Shown in pieces: positions 27,428 to 36,538 of a stretch of 64,000 bases of DNA; within the stretch, counting starts at the first letter, position 1; each line of letters starts with the position of its first letter. Below the pieces are notes generated by a model, which was not told where the DNA came from, did no database searches, and saw nothing but the letters and a program-made list of their open reading frames with translations. The translations under genes were made by a program, and so were the position numbers. The stretch is from Clostridium minihomine (GTDB lineage Bacteria > Bacillota > Clostridia > Oscillospirales > Acutalibacteraceae). The DNA lies in contig NZ_OEQH01000001.1 in the NCBI RefSeq assembly GCF_900240385.1, positions 434,001 through 498,000 of the forward strand, read 5' to 3'.

Positions 27428-28080
27428 AAAATCAACTCCGTCTTTTTTTATCCCCGTTAAAGCGTAACGCTGGCGGGAACATACAGGATTTCAGTCTCTT
27501 ATTCCATGATATTAAGACAGAGTGTTCTTGTTTCTTAAAAAGATGAAAAACACAAAAGAAAGATGGTAAACGGATAAGGCTCTCTGGATAGAAAATGAGC
27601 AACCGTGTTTTTTATCCGGTTGATTTCAGTTATTAAAAATATTGTATTTTCATTTAAAATAAACTTTCTATTTGACCAAATGGTTTAGCTGCATGTAAAA
27701 CAGTGAATTCCCTATCATTTGTTTCAGGGTTGCGCTGGATGGTTTTAAAATATATAATTAAAGTAATTGAACGTAATATGATTGCAGTTCCCTTTGTTTA
27801 GAAGTTTTTATTACAAGAACCGATGGGCATGTGAATTTGAAGTTGTAGGATGCCCCAAAATCAAAAGTGGAGTTGAGACTATCTTATGAATACAGAACCA
27901 TTCTGAGAGGGGGGATGATTTTTGCGCGAATAGCAAGTGCCCATAAAATCGGTGAGGATTCGCACATGAAATTCTGTAATTTATAACACTAAAAATACAT
28001 AAAGTATAATTTTTTTCGAGGCTTATGTTCTTAACTACCAAATATTGAAACAGAATTGCCTGTTATTTATTTGGTTTACA
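27428..28080. other. AT-rich gap and CRISPR leader
   Basis: No gene seen. The part next to the array (about 27900-28080) is expected to be the leader, because the degenerate repeat is at the other end. TATAAT at 28005-28010, 71 nt before the first repeat, is a possible -10 for array transcription; no good -35 partner is seen. Confidence 0.5.
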
Positions 28081-29872
28081 GTCGTTCCCCACCCGGGGAG
28101 CGTGGATTGAAATCCTCCTCTACGACGGAAATCGCCGCAGTCGCAGGTCGTTCCCCACCCGGGGAGCGTGGATTGAAATATTACCAAATCCGAAATAGGG
28201 AGGGAATAGACTTTGGTCGTTCCCCACCCGGGGAGCGTGGATTGAAATGATTTCGGCGAGAGAAAGTTTATCGAAAAACTAGGTCGTTCCCCACCCGGGG
28301 AGCGTGGATTGAAATTTTGATTGGGTCAAATGCTTGAACGCTTTGATCCAGTCGTTCCCCACCCGGGGAGCGTGGATTGAAATTGACACTTCTCCGCATT
28401 GTGTATGGTTACAACTTCCAGTCGTTCCCCACCCGGGGAGCGTGGATTGAAATCAGAGGATAGGATAGAAGAAAAAAGCAAACTGGAAGTCGTTCCCCAC
28501 CCGGGGAGCGTGGATTGAAATCAGAGGATAGGATAGAAGAAAAAAGCAAACTGGAAGTCGTTCCCCACCCGGGGAGCGTGGATTGAAATATCCAATAGGG
28601 CATGAATGCCAAGCAAAGCCAAAGGTCGTTCCCCACCCGGGGAGCGTGGATTGAAATTACAATTTTTTTTGATAAGCCCATCTGACTTACCGTCGTTCCC
28701 CACCCGGGGAGCGTGGATTGAAATTACAATTTTTTTTGATAAGCCCATCTGACTTACCGTCGTTCCCCACCCGGGGAGCGTGGATTGAAATATCGGAAGA
28801 CGGATTTTCCTGATAAATAAGATTTACCGTCGTTCCCCACCCGGGGAGCGTGGATTGAAATCCGCTTAATGGAGTATAACCCTGCATTGCCCGTTGTCGT
28901 TCCCCACCCGGGGAGCGTGGATTGAAATGGTACAGGCAATTGGATGGATGCACCTTTCCACCGTCGTTCCCCACCCGGGGAGCGTGGATTGAAATACTTG
29001 GTATGGATTTGGCTTACACACCGGACGCGCTGTCGTTCCCCACCCGGGGAGCGTGGATTGAAATCGGTATGAAATCTATACTTGGAATTTTGGCAATGGT
29101 CGTTCCCCACCCGGGGAGCGTGGATTGAAATTGTTAGCAAGGTAGTGGGGGACACATTATGCTTGGGTCGTTCCCCACCCGGGGGACGTGGATTGAAATG
29201 ACGAGGCGATATGCGCATGGGTGCAACTTAAAGCGTCGTTCCCCACCCGGGGGACGTGGATTGAAATAAATAAACAGAAGAACGAAGCTTTTCATTTGGA
29301 GTCGTTCCCCACCCGGGGGACGTGGATTGAAATACCCGTGCGCCGTTGCTATACTCAATGCAATTGATAGTCGTTCCCCACCCGGGGGACGTGGATTGAA
29401 ATCCAGCTGATCATTTACAAATCCATAGATGGATTGAGTCGTTCCCCACCCGGGGAACGTGGATTGAAATGCCATTGAGAGTGTCAGGTACAACAGAAGA
29501 AGCAGTCGTTCCCCACCCGGGGAACGTGGATTGAAATAGGTGATCTTGCACTAGCACTGACGGTATAGATAGTCGTTCCCCACCCGGGGGACGTGGATTG
29601 AAATAAGTGCATTAAACAGCCTGAAATGGATACCACTAGTCGTTCCCCACTCGGGGAGCGTGGATTGAAATGCAAAAGTATCCCTGCGTCATGTGTGCTC
29701 ATAGGGGTCGTTCCCCACCCGGGGGACGTGGATTGAAATCAATCACACCACTCAAACTCTGGATACGATTCACGTCGTTCCCCACCCGGGGAGCGTGGAT
29801 TGAAATAGTTTGTCCTTGGTAAGGACGAGGTCACGCGTTGTCATTTCCCACCCGGGGAACGTGGATTGAAAG
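28081..29872 (+). CRISPR. CRISPR array, type I-C-like repeat, 27 repeats, no cas genes in the window
   Basis: 27 copies of a 33-nt repeat that begins GTCGTTCCCCACCC and ends GTGGATTGAAAT, with 26 spacers of 33-37 nt. The GTGGATTGAAA tail and central GC-rich stem match type I-C repeats. Repeats 1-16 are identical; from 29167 on, variants appear (GGGGGACG, GGGGAACG and one ACTCGGGG) and the last copy (29840-29872) is degenerate, so the leader is on the left and transcription is rightward. Spacers 6 and 7 are identical, and so are 9 and 10. Neighbours are a sporulation pair on the left and a DUF2207 gene on the right. Confidence 0.97.
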
Positions 29873-30024
29873 AAGCTTTACGATGACGCCTATGATGTCA
29901 TATCTGTATTTTCCCTCATATGAGGCTTGTGGATGGGAATACTGATTATCAAATGGGTTTACTTTCCAAGACTAAAGTGGTTCCTAATGGCGTTGGAATG
30001 TCTCATACACGAGAGGAGAGACCT

Positions 30025-31680
30025 ATGAAATTAAAATCAAGAAGATGCTTTCTGCTTTCTGTGCTGGTTACAGTACTGTTCCTTTTCAATGCAGTGTCTG
30101 CATTTGCAGCAGAACAGGCTATACCGTCCATTCGGATTGATGCCGTTTTGCAGAGGGATGGCTCTGCAGCTATCACAGAAAATTGGGATGTGCGCGGTGT
30201 TTCCGGCGGCACAGAGTATTACAAGGCGCTGCATAACATGGATGGAATGAGCGTCCATTCGCTCATGGTAAAAGATGAGTCCGGAACACAATACAAAACG
30301 CTGGACAGCTGGGACCCAAATCTTTCCCGAGAAGAGAAAGCAGGCACCTGTGGTATTTTAAAAACATCCAATGGATATGAGCTTTGCTGGGGAATTGGTG
30401 ACTATGGCGACCATCAGTATACGATTCAGTATGTATTGGATGGATTGGTAAAGGATTACGGTGATTATGCCGGATTTTATCATCAGTTTGTATCAGAGCT
30501 TTCCAGTGCTCCTGGGCTTGTTTCGATTACAATCCAGATGGCAGATACCGTTCTGACAGAAAACAATGCCCGCATTTGGGGATATGGATTTCCGGGCGAA
30601 GTGAAGATCGCCGAAAACGGCATCTTAAAGGCTTTTTCATCCCAGCCTCTTGATTCTAATCATAAAGTAAATGTGCTATGTCGCTTTGACAGGGCTTTGT
30701 TCCCCAAGGCATCCACTGCAGATATGTCTTTTGAACAACTTCAAAAGACTGCAGAAAATCGCGGTTCTCATGTGGCTCTCTATGTGTTTCTTGGCATTTT
30801 AGCAGCGGGAACTGCCGGCGCAGCTGGTTTCTTTATTTCCCGCTTTAAGCTGGCGGATGGTACGGCAGTCAGGCTGACCAGAAGAGATAAAATAGAGGTA
30901 ACATGGTCGATTCCTTTTGGCGGCAGTATTCCGGCTGTATCTGCGGCAATGGAATTATTGCGCAAAAGGATTTCCTGTGGCAGCCTGATGAGTGCGTATC
31001 TCATCCGTTGGCAGAAAATTGGCTATATCGGTATTGAAGAACGGGAGAGAGAGAATAAAAGAGGACGACTTAAAAAAGAAGAAGCTATCGTCTTTTACCC
31101 CGACAAAACACCCACAAATGGGGTGGAGCAGTCGCTCTATCATATTCTGAGCCGATATGCCGATTCGGACGGAATTCTTTGGAGCTCTGCAATAGAAAAA
31201 CAGGCAGAGAAGATTTATAAAAAACTCTGCGACTGGTCTAAAGAGGTAAACCGCGAAGGGGAAAAAGAACTAATCCGTTTGGGTGTGGCAGCAAAAGACA
31301 AAAACGGTGTCGTTCGATTTACTGCCCCGGGTTTTGATCAAGCGGTTCGAATGCTTGGTCTGCAGAAATACTTGAGAGAAATGCAAGAACCGAAAGACGG
31401 CGAAACGACCCAAAGAGAACTTTGGGGAGATTATCTTGTATTTGCCGCTTTATTTGATATGGGAGAACAGGTTCTGAAAAGCATGAAAACCCTTGACCCA
31501 GCTTATTTTGAAACCTTTTCGGGCATGTATGGTTATAACTCTTACCACATGATGTACTTTATGACCATGACCCATCATATCTCAAATTCAGCGGCCTCCA
31601 ATGTATCTGGAACCGGTGGTGCGGCAGGGTCTGTTGGCGGTGGCGGTTTTTCCGGCGGCGGAGGTGGCGGCAGCAGATAA
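30025..31680 (+). CDS. DUF2207 membrane protein
   Basis: 551 residues. Signal peptide (about 1-26), an extracytoplasmic DUF2207 domain beginning 'IPSIRIDAVLQRDGSAAITE', one or two membrane segments near 250-275 ('VALYVFLGILAAGTAGAAGF'), a cytoplasmic part and a Gly/Ser-rich C-terminus ('GGGGFSGGGGGGSR') typical of this family. Function unknown. ATG 30025 follows GAGGAGAGACCT; the frame opens earlier inside the end of the CRISPR flank but that part is not used. The 294 bp after it contain no gene. Confidence 0.85.
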   Translation: MKLKSRRCFLLSVLVTVLFLFNAVSAFAAEQAIPSIRIDAVLQRDGSAAITENWDVRGVSGGTEYYKALHNMDGMSVHSLMVKDESGTQYKTLDSWDPNLSREEKAGTCGILKTSNGYELCWGIGDYGDHQYTIQYVLDGLVKDYGDYAGFYHQFVSELSSAPGLVSITIQMADTVLTENNARIWGYGFPGEVKIAENGILKAFSSQPLDSNHKVNVLCRFDRALFPKASTADMSFEQLQKTAENRGSHVALYVFLGILAAGTAGAAGFFISRFKLADGTAVRLTRRDKIEVTWSIPFGGSIPAVSAAMELLRKRISCGSLMSAYLIRWQKIGYIGIEERERENKRGRLKKEEAIVFYPDKTPTNGVEQSLYHILSRYADSDGILWSSAIEKQAEKIYKKLCDWSKEVNREGEKELIRLGVAAKDKNGVVRFTAPGFDQAVRMLGLQKYLREMQEPKDGETTQRELWGDYLVFAALFDMGEQVLKSMKTLDPAYFETFSGMYGYNSYHMMYFMTMTHHISNSAASNVSGTGGAAGSVGGGGFSGGGGGGSR

Positions 31681-31974
31681 TGTTTTTGCACCTTGCTGAT
31701 TTACTGAGGCGGGCGTCTTTCGGGCTTATGCTTCACACTGTATTTCTTTGCAAAACAGCGGCTATCAACGAGTTGGTTCTTTTTTAAAACGTAACAATAT
31801 TTTTATTAGAAGTTATCTAAAAACTTCAGACTCAAGGGAAATTCTGCTGAAAACCACATTTACCACTGCCCAAATGCACGAAATATCCAGTGTTTCTGTG
31901 TGTTTACTTTGTGTTTGGCTAAGGCGTTTTCGGCAAAGTTCCCGGCGGTTTTTCTTTAATGGAGGAGCTTTTTC

Positions 31975-32856
31975 ATGTACGAACTAAATCAAGTTGGTGC
32001 AAACAGTTATTATGTTCAAAGTCCGGCAAAGATCGGAATTGTCAGACTCAATGACACCGAGGTTTGCCTGATCGATAGCGGAAGCGACAAGGATGCCGGC
32101 AGGAAGGTTCGGCAGATATTAGACGCCAATGGCTGGATCCTGAAAGCGATTTATAATACCCATTCCCATGCGGATCATATCGGTGGTAATCAATATTTGC
32201 AAAATCAGACCGGATGCAAAATTTATGTTCCTGGTATCGATTGTGCCTTTACCAATCATCCGCGGTTAGAACCGTCTTTTTTGTATGGCGGGTTTGCGCC
32301 AAAAGAATTGCAGCATAAATTTTTGATGGCTAAAGAAAGCAATGCGGAATGTCTGACAGAGGGTGTGCTGCCAAAAGGCATGAGTATCATTGCTCTTCCC
32401 GGTCATTGCTTTGATATGGTGGGGTTTCGGACAGCAGATGATGTGGTTTATCTGGCCGATTGCTTATCAAGCGCAGAAACGCTGGAGAAATACCAAATTG
32501 GATTTCTTTATGATGTAGCCGCTTATCTTGACACATTAGAAATGGTAAAGACCTTAAAAGCAAAGGCTTTTGTCCCTGCCCATGCAGAAGAAACGAATGA
32601 CATTACTCCACTGGCCCAGATGAATATTGATAAAGTCCATGAAATAGCAGCGCATATCCTGAACATCTGTAACAATCCAAGTGTTTTTGAAACTGTTTTG
32701 CAGCATCTTTTCAATGCTTATCACCTGACAATGAATTTTCAGCAATATGTTTTGGTTGGCAGCACCGTTCGATCGTATCTCTCTTGGCTGAAAGATACGG
32801 GACGAATGGACGTGATTTTTGAAAACGGACAATTACTCTGGAAAACAATAGAATAA
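31975..32856 (+). CDS. MBL-fold metallo-hydrolase
   Basis: 293 residues. The metal motif HxHxDH is 'THSHADH' (about 60-66), with further ligands in 'LPGHCFDM', 'YLADCLSS' and 'PAHAEET'. This is a stand-alone beta-lactamase-fold hydrolase of unknown substrate; thioesterase or lactonase-type activity is possible. ATG 31975 with TGGAGGAGCTTTTTC upstream. Confidence 0.88.
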   Translation: MYELNQVGANSYYVQSPAKIGIVRLNDTEVCLIDSGSDKDAGRKVRQILDANGWILKAIYNTHSHADHIGGNQYLQNQTGCKIYVPGIDCAFTNHPRLEPSFLYGGFAPKELQHKFLMAKESNAECLTEGVLPKGMSIIALPGHCFDMVGFRTADDVVYLADCLSSAETLEKYQIGFLYDVAAYLDTLEMVKTLKAKAFVPAHAEETNDITPLAQMNIDKVHEIAAHILNICNNPSVFETVLQHLFNAYHLTMNFQQYVLVGSTVRSYLSWLKDTGRMDVIFENGQLLWKTIE

Positions 32857-32964
32857 TATTATCTCATTTTATAAAATTTTATAGGCAGGGCCGGAACAAG
32901 ACGCTTTTTTATCGATTGTGTTAGAAGCGATACCGTAAACGGCTGAATGATAGAGGATACGAAT

Positions 32965-33594
32965 ATGGAATTTACATTTCAGCTCAGTTCCTATCATCAA
33001 GATGATTTGATGGAGCAGGTAAGCCGGGCGATGGAAAAACGAACGGAATGGAACTCCCGAAGAAAACTCCCAAAAATGTGGAGGGTCATTGAGCGGTTGG
33101 ATGGCTCCAAAGCGCCGGAGCTTGTTGTGCGGCGCAGGGCAATTCGTTATAAAGTCTATGGAGTTATTTTGCTGGCTATGGGCTTTTTTCTGGTAATACC
33201 GGGGCTGATGGAGCCGAAAGAACTGCTCATACCACTCGTTACAGGGGGAATCTGTTTTTTGTTGGGGCTGATATATCTTGTGCCTCGCAAAAATCCATCC
33301 CGACAATTTCAAGCAGCGGCGGAGAAACTTCTTTCTGGCATGCAGACTTTCAAACAGTCGGAAGATGCGCCTGCTCTGGTGCACTTTATGCAAAAGGGCA
33401 TGGTTTTGCCGGACGGAAAAGTGGTTCCATATGACTCTTTTGATGCCATCGTGGAAACTGAAAGCATTTATCTTTTCACTTGGGAAGAACGGGTGACCAT
33501 CTTGCAAAAACAGGATTTGCAAAATAGGACACAAGAGGAGTTTCGTGTGTTTTTGATAGAAAATACACGCGTGAAAGCCGCATATATTACATAA
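32965..33594 (+). CDS. YcxB-like membrane protein
   Basis: 209 residues. Two membrane helices close together ('YGVILLAMGFFLVIPGL' and 'LIPLVTGGICFLLGLIYLV', about 65-110) and a C-terminal domain ('LPDGKVVPYDSFDAIVETES', then 'ITILQKQDL'-like text) of the YcxB type. Function unknown. ATG 32965 has GAGG 8 nt upstream and is preferred to ATG 32947. It ends before a terminator. Confidence 0.65.
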   Translation: MEFTFQLSSYHQDDLMEQVSRAMEKRTEWNSRRKLPKMWRVIERLDGSKAPELVVRRRAIRYKVYGVILLAMGFFLVIPGLMEPKELLIPLVTGGICFLLGLIYLVPRKNPSRQFQAAAEKLLSGMQTFKQSEDAPALVHFMQKGMVLPDGKVVPYDSFDAIVETESIYLFTWEERVTILQKQDLQNRTQEEFRVFLIENTRVKAAYIT

Positions 33595-33640
33595 GTTTCC
33601 GTTGGGCGACCACTGTTACAAAACAGTAGGGTTCGTTATA

Positions 33641-33686
33641 AAAAGCGGCTCGTTCCTATGAAATGCCATAGAAGCGAACCGCTTTT
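33641..33686 (+). terminator. Intrinsic terminator
   Basis: AAAAGCGG...CCGCTTTT stem with inner CG/CG and CTATG/CATAG pairs, followed by ATAT. It follows the YcxB-like gene; on the other strand it could serve the ATPase gene ending at 33781. Confidence 0.65.
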
Positions 33687-33780
33687 ATATTTGAATTTTT
33701 CTCAAGAGGAATTTATCTTCTCGTCATGCATGAGTTCAAAACGGGTCAAAATGGAATCTGCTGTTATTATCCTCTATGAA

Positions 33781-34887
33781 TCAGTCTGGTGTTTTGCCGA
33801 GTGTCAGAATTTGTTGGCAGACTTCATCTAGTTTTTGTTGTACGCGCTCAAAGTTCATATGTGGGATGTAGTACCCTTCCAGATCATCATGCAGCTTTTT
33901 TGTTCGGGACAGTGCATTTACAGCCTCTTTTAGCAGTGTGTGGTATGTGCTGACATCAAACGCTGTCGCATCTTTCTGCGATTCGGTCTGCGAAAGGTCC
34001 GTGTACTGCGTCAAGTCCAGTAGAATAGGATTGTGGCCTTTTAGCTCGAAGCTTTCCTGCTCTGAAATCAGTGCCAGTTTCAGTTCGGGAATCAGCAGCT
34101 GCTCAATGCGTGTTTCAGGTGCCAGCGGGCAGTAATACAGTTCGACATCCAGCCCGCGGAATAGCGCTTCGTCGGCGACCTTTTTCAGCATTTCATGCAC
34201 GCCGACGCCCCACAGGTTCTTGATATAATACACTTTTTCTGCACTGTCTGCCAGTGATTCCAGATGATGCACAATCCCCGATGGAGTGATGGCGCTGGCA
34301 AACAGCCGGCGGGTCCTGCCCAATTTGCCGTTTCCCGAAATCCATGTCAGTTCCTCATCGATGACGCGCTGTGCTTGCAGCAGTGCTCCGGCTTTGTCTG
34401 TCGCCGAGCTCACTGTTTCTAAAATATCGTCCATCAGGCACTTGGCTGCGGAAAGGTATTGGTATGCACGTTTGTATTGCCGCTTGTTTTTTGCGTTGAT
34501 ACGCACAATTTCATCACGGTTACGGCGGATTGCTTCTGCATCCCAGTATTCTCCCAAATGGATGATCTCGTCCACCGCGGCGGGGTAGACAGGGTCAGTT
34601 ACATGCGGAGCCGTTCCGTCAACAAGTGACACGCCTAGCGCCGGAATCACCAAACCGTCCAGTGAGTCCGGATCCGATGCACAGTGCAGGTACTCTAGCT
34701 GATACCCTTCCAACAGCATCCGTTCGCCGATGCGCTTCAAAAATGTAGATTTGCCCACACCGGGGCCTCCTTTTAAGCAATAGATACGATTGGCCTGCGC
34801 ATGCGGCAGGATGTAATCAAAATAAGAGAAGAAGCCTTGGCTGGTATTATTTCCGGGGAACATGTGACGAATCATTTTTTCTGCCAT
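33781..34887 (-). CDS. P-loop ATPase of the PRK06851 type
   Basis: 368 residues with a Walker A 'LKGGPGVGKSTFLKRIG' (about 38-54). A duplicate-like second half begins near 205 ('GRTRRLFASAITPSGIVHHL'), as in the PRK06851 family of Firmicutes ATPases. No function has been established that I know of. ATG 34887 with GAGGTGTTTCT upstream. It stands alone between a terminator and an intergenic hairpin. Confidence 0.8.
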   Translation of the reverse strand: MAEKMIRHMFPGNNTSQGFFSYFDYILPHAQANRIYCLKGGPGVGKSTFLKRIGERMLLEGYQLEYLHCASDPDSLDGLVIPALGVSLVDGTAPHVTDPVYPAAVDEIIHLGEYWDAEAIRRNRDEIVRINAKNKRQYKRAYQYLSAAKCLMDDILETVSSATDKAGALLQAQRVIDEELTWISGNGKLGRTRRLFASAITPSGIVHHLESLADSAEKVYYIKNLWGVGVHEMLKKVADEALFRGLDVELYYCPLAPETRIEQLLIPELKLALISEQESFELKGHNPILLDLTQYTDLSQTESQKDATAFDVSTYHTLLKEAVNALSRTKKLHDDLEGYYIPHMNFERVQQKLDEVCQQILTLGKTPD

Positions 34888-35069
34888 AGAAACACCTCAC
34901 AATACTCACAATATGTGTATTTTCTGTATCATACTATGCGGGGGCAATATTCCCAGTACCTATATTCTAAAAAATAAAAATATTGACTTGATGAGTTTTG
35001 AGCGTAAAACGGCTTGTTCCAAACAGAAAGGACTCGCTTTCCTTTATAATTAAATTGCGATATAATAAC

Positions 35070-35112
35070 CTCACGGTGTAAGCCAAAGCAAAGCTTTGGC
35101 TTACACCGTGAG
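35070..35112. repeat. 20-bp hairpin with 3-nt loop
   Basis: Arms 35070-35089 and 35093-35112 are perfectly complementary (CTCACGGTGTAAGCCAAAGC and complement), loop AAA, no T tract. It lies in the 34888-35293 gap, which otherwise shows no gene. It is unusual in length for a terminator and could be a miniature mobile-element end or a processing site. Confidence 0.75.
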
Positions 35113-35293
35113 AGAACATGGAATCATAGCCGCCGTTATTGTTCCGGTACGACTTCGCCGTTTCTTATGATATAAGAAAAAATGTATTTATATGTGAAAA
35201 GGCTGTTATATCTAACTTTCTAATATGTTTACGATGGACATGCACGTGATAGCAAAAATGAGACATTAATATATAATTAAAATGAGGGTCAGT

Positions 35294-36130
35294 ATGAAAA
35301 GAGCGAGAAAATATAAGCATTTAAACGTCACAATCTTATGTATAATATTTGTTCTGTATTTACTCATTACCATTTTATTAACTGTGCTATATGAAGTGTT
35401 ACCTCTTTACAACCTTTTTGGAATTTGGGGCAAGGATTCTTTTTATGAGACTATTGTGACTGGAATGTATAGCAGTCTTATCGACTTCTTAGTTTTTAGT
35501 GTTTTATTAACGTTTCTTTTAAGCCGATGGGAGACTAAGAATATAATAAAAAACTATTTGGATGAAATTGAAGCATGTCGCTTCTGGTTCAGCGAGCAAG
35601 CTGCATACAAGCTACGCTCATTAATACGATTGTTGCAAGAAGAAAACGTGCTTTCACTCAACTTAACTAAATGTTATTTGTTTAATGTTCAATTAAAAAA
35701 AACTAAATTTATTGACTGTCAAATGATGGGAGCTGTACTCAGCAATTCAAATTTCGAGCATTCTGAATTTACTAGAAGTAATTTACAGGGTGCATTTTGT
35801 GAGGGTACTGCTTTTAAATCTTGTACATTTGAAACCTGCGGGCTGAGATTACTAAAATGCACAAATGCTAATATGTCAAGTATCAAAATGAATGATTGTA
35901 ATCTGGAAATGACAGACTTCACAAAAGCAGATTTGAGGTATTCTATATTAAAAAATTGCAATCTAAAAAAAGTGATTTTTTTAGATTGCAATTTAGAGAG
36001 AGCAAATTTAATTGGCTGTAAAAATATTCATGTTCCTGATTTGATTAAGTGCCAAACCTTGAAGTATGCAAAACTTGATGCAGAGATTATTGACTTGGTA
36101 AAGCAGCTATGTCCAAGTTTACTAGAATAG
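35294..36130 (+). CDS. Pentapeptide-repeat membrane protein
   Basis: 278 residues. Two membrane helices near the N-terminus ('VTILCIIFVLYLLITILLTV' and 'LIDFLVFSVLLTFLL'), then a right-handed beta-helix of A(D/N)LxX-type repeats from about 125 to the end ('SNFEHSEFTRSNLQGAF', 'ANMSSIKMNDCNLEMTDFTK', 'ADLRYSILKNCNLKK'). Such arrays serve as rigid scaffolds. Function unknown. ATG 35294 has GAGGG 6 nt upstream; ATG 35282 has none. AT-rich compared with the housekeeping genes. Confidence 0.8.
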   Translation: MKRARKYKHLNVTILCIIFVLYLLITILLTVLYEVLPLYNLFGIWGKDSFYETIVTGMYSSLIDFLVFSVLLTFLLSRWETKNIIKNYLDEIEACRFWFSEQAAYKLRSLIRLLQEENVLSLNLTKCYLFNVQLKKTKFIDCQMMGAVLSNSNFEHSEFTRSNLQGAFCEGTAFKSCTFETCGLRLLKCTNANMSSIKMNDCNLEMTDFTKADLRYSILKNCNLKKVIFLDCNLERANLIGCKNIHVPDLIKCQTLKYAKLDAEIIDLVKQLCPSLLE

Positions 36131-36150
36131 TTCAAAGTGATTTTATTTTC

Positions 36151-36201
36151 CCCTGAACGAAAAAAACAAATGTTTCAATACTTATTTTCTTCGTTCAGGG
36201 G
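36151..36201. repeat. Inverted repeat sharing the 3' end of the tRNA-like gene
   Basis: CCCCTGAACGAA at about 36151-36162 and its complement TTCGTTCAGGGG at 36190-36201. On plus it could be a terminator-like stem for the pentapeptide gene. On minus it offers the tRNA-like acceptor 3' strand a 12-bp alternative partner. Confidence 0.6.
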
Positions 36202-36258
36202 GGAATCGAACCCACCGCATGATATAATAAATATATCACGCCTGCCAAGGCACTGAAC
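36193..36258 (-). ncRNA. tRNA-like RNA, anticodon position UUA
   Basis: 66-nt cloverleaf on the minus strand: 6-bp acceptor GTTCAG/CTGAAC, one linking U, D arm GCC-TTGGCA-GGC (with GG in the loop), 6-bp anticodon stem TGATAT/ATATCA with 7-nt loop ATTTATT, a 4-nt variable region, and a T arm GTGGG-TTCGATT-CCCCC with one mismatch. The T loop is canonical. The loop centre would read UAA. CCA is not encoded; discriminator G is followed by AAG. It has its own promoter. The 6-bp stems and single linker base depart from canonical tRNAs, so it may be a non-coding mimic. Confidence 0.65.
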
Positions 36259-36265
36259 TATTTTT

Positions 36266-36294
36266 AGTATATCATACCAGTGTACGAATAGCAA
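36266..36294 (-). promoter_or_regulatory. Promoter of the tRNA-like RNA
   Basis: Minus-strand TTGCTA (36294-36289), 17-nt spacer, TATACT (36271-36266); +1 falls within a base or two of the predicted RNA 5' end at 36258. Confidence 0.6.
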
Positions 36295-36406
36295 TTAATA
36301 TTACAGCGTATGCTTTAGGATGTAATTTTGTTAATTGGTAAACTTCTCACTCTTCATTGTGTTTAAATTACCCTGTATGAATAGAGAGGGATATTATCTA
36401 AATAAT

Positions 36407-36430
36407 ACAGTTGTCAAAACAGTTGTCAAA
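36407..36430. repeat. Tandem 12-bp repeat
   Basis: ACAGTTGTCAAA occurs twice without a gap (36407-36418, 36419-36430), about 75 nt upstream of the small-RNA promoter. May be a pair of protein-binding sites. Confidence 0.6.
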
Positions 36431-36503
36431 TTGATTTTAAATTTCACATTCTGTTTCTAAACACACAGCAAAAGGGTCATATTCACATTTTATTAATAAC
36501 CTG

Positions 36504-36532
36504 TTGACAAACTTCGACTGAAGTTGTAAAAT
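36504..36532 (+). promoter_or_regulatory. Promoter with dyad in its spacer
   Basis: TTGACA (36504-36509), 17-nt spacer, TAAAAT (36527-36532). The spacer contains AACTTC-GACT-GAAGTT, a 6-bp dyad centred between the -35 and -10, the position used by many repressor operators. Confidence 0.7.
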
Positions 36533-36538
36533 AAACGC

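Noticed and set aside
28056-29702. Several frames across the CRISPR array coding 'HAPRVGND'-like repeats
   Set aside because: They are translations of the CRISPR repeats and spacers, with no ribosome sites.
36193-36258. Phage or ICE attachment site in a tRNA gene
   Set aside because: The duplicated segment is inverted rather than direct, and no integrase is nearby.
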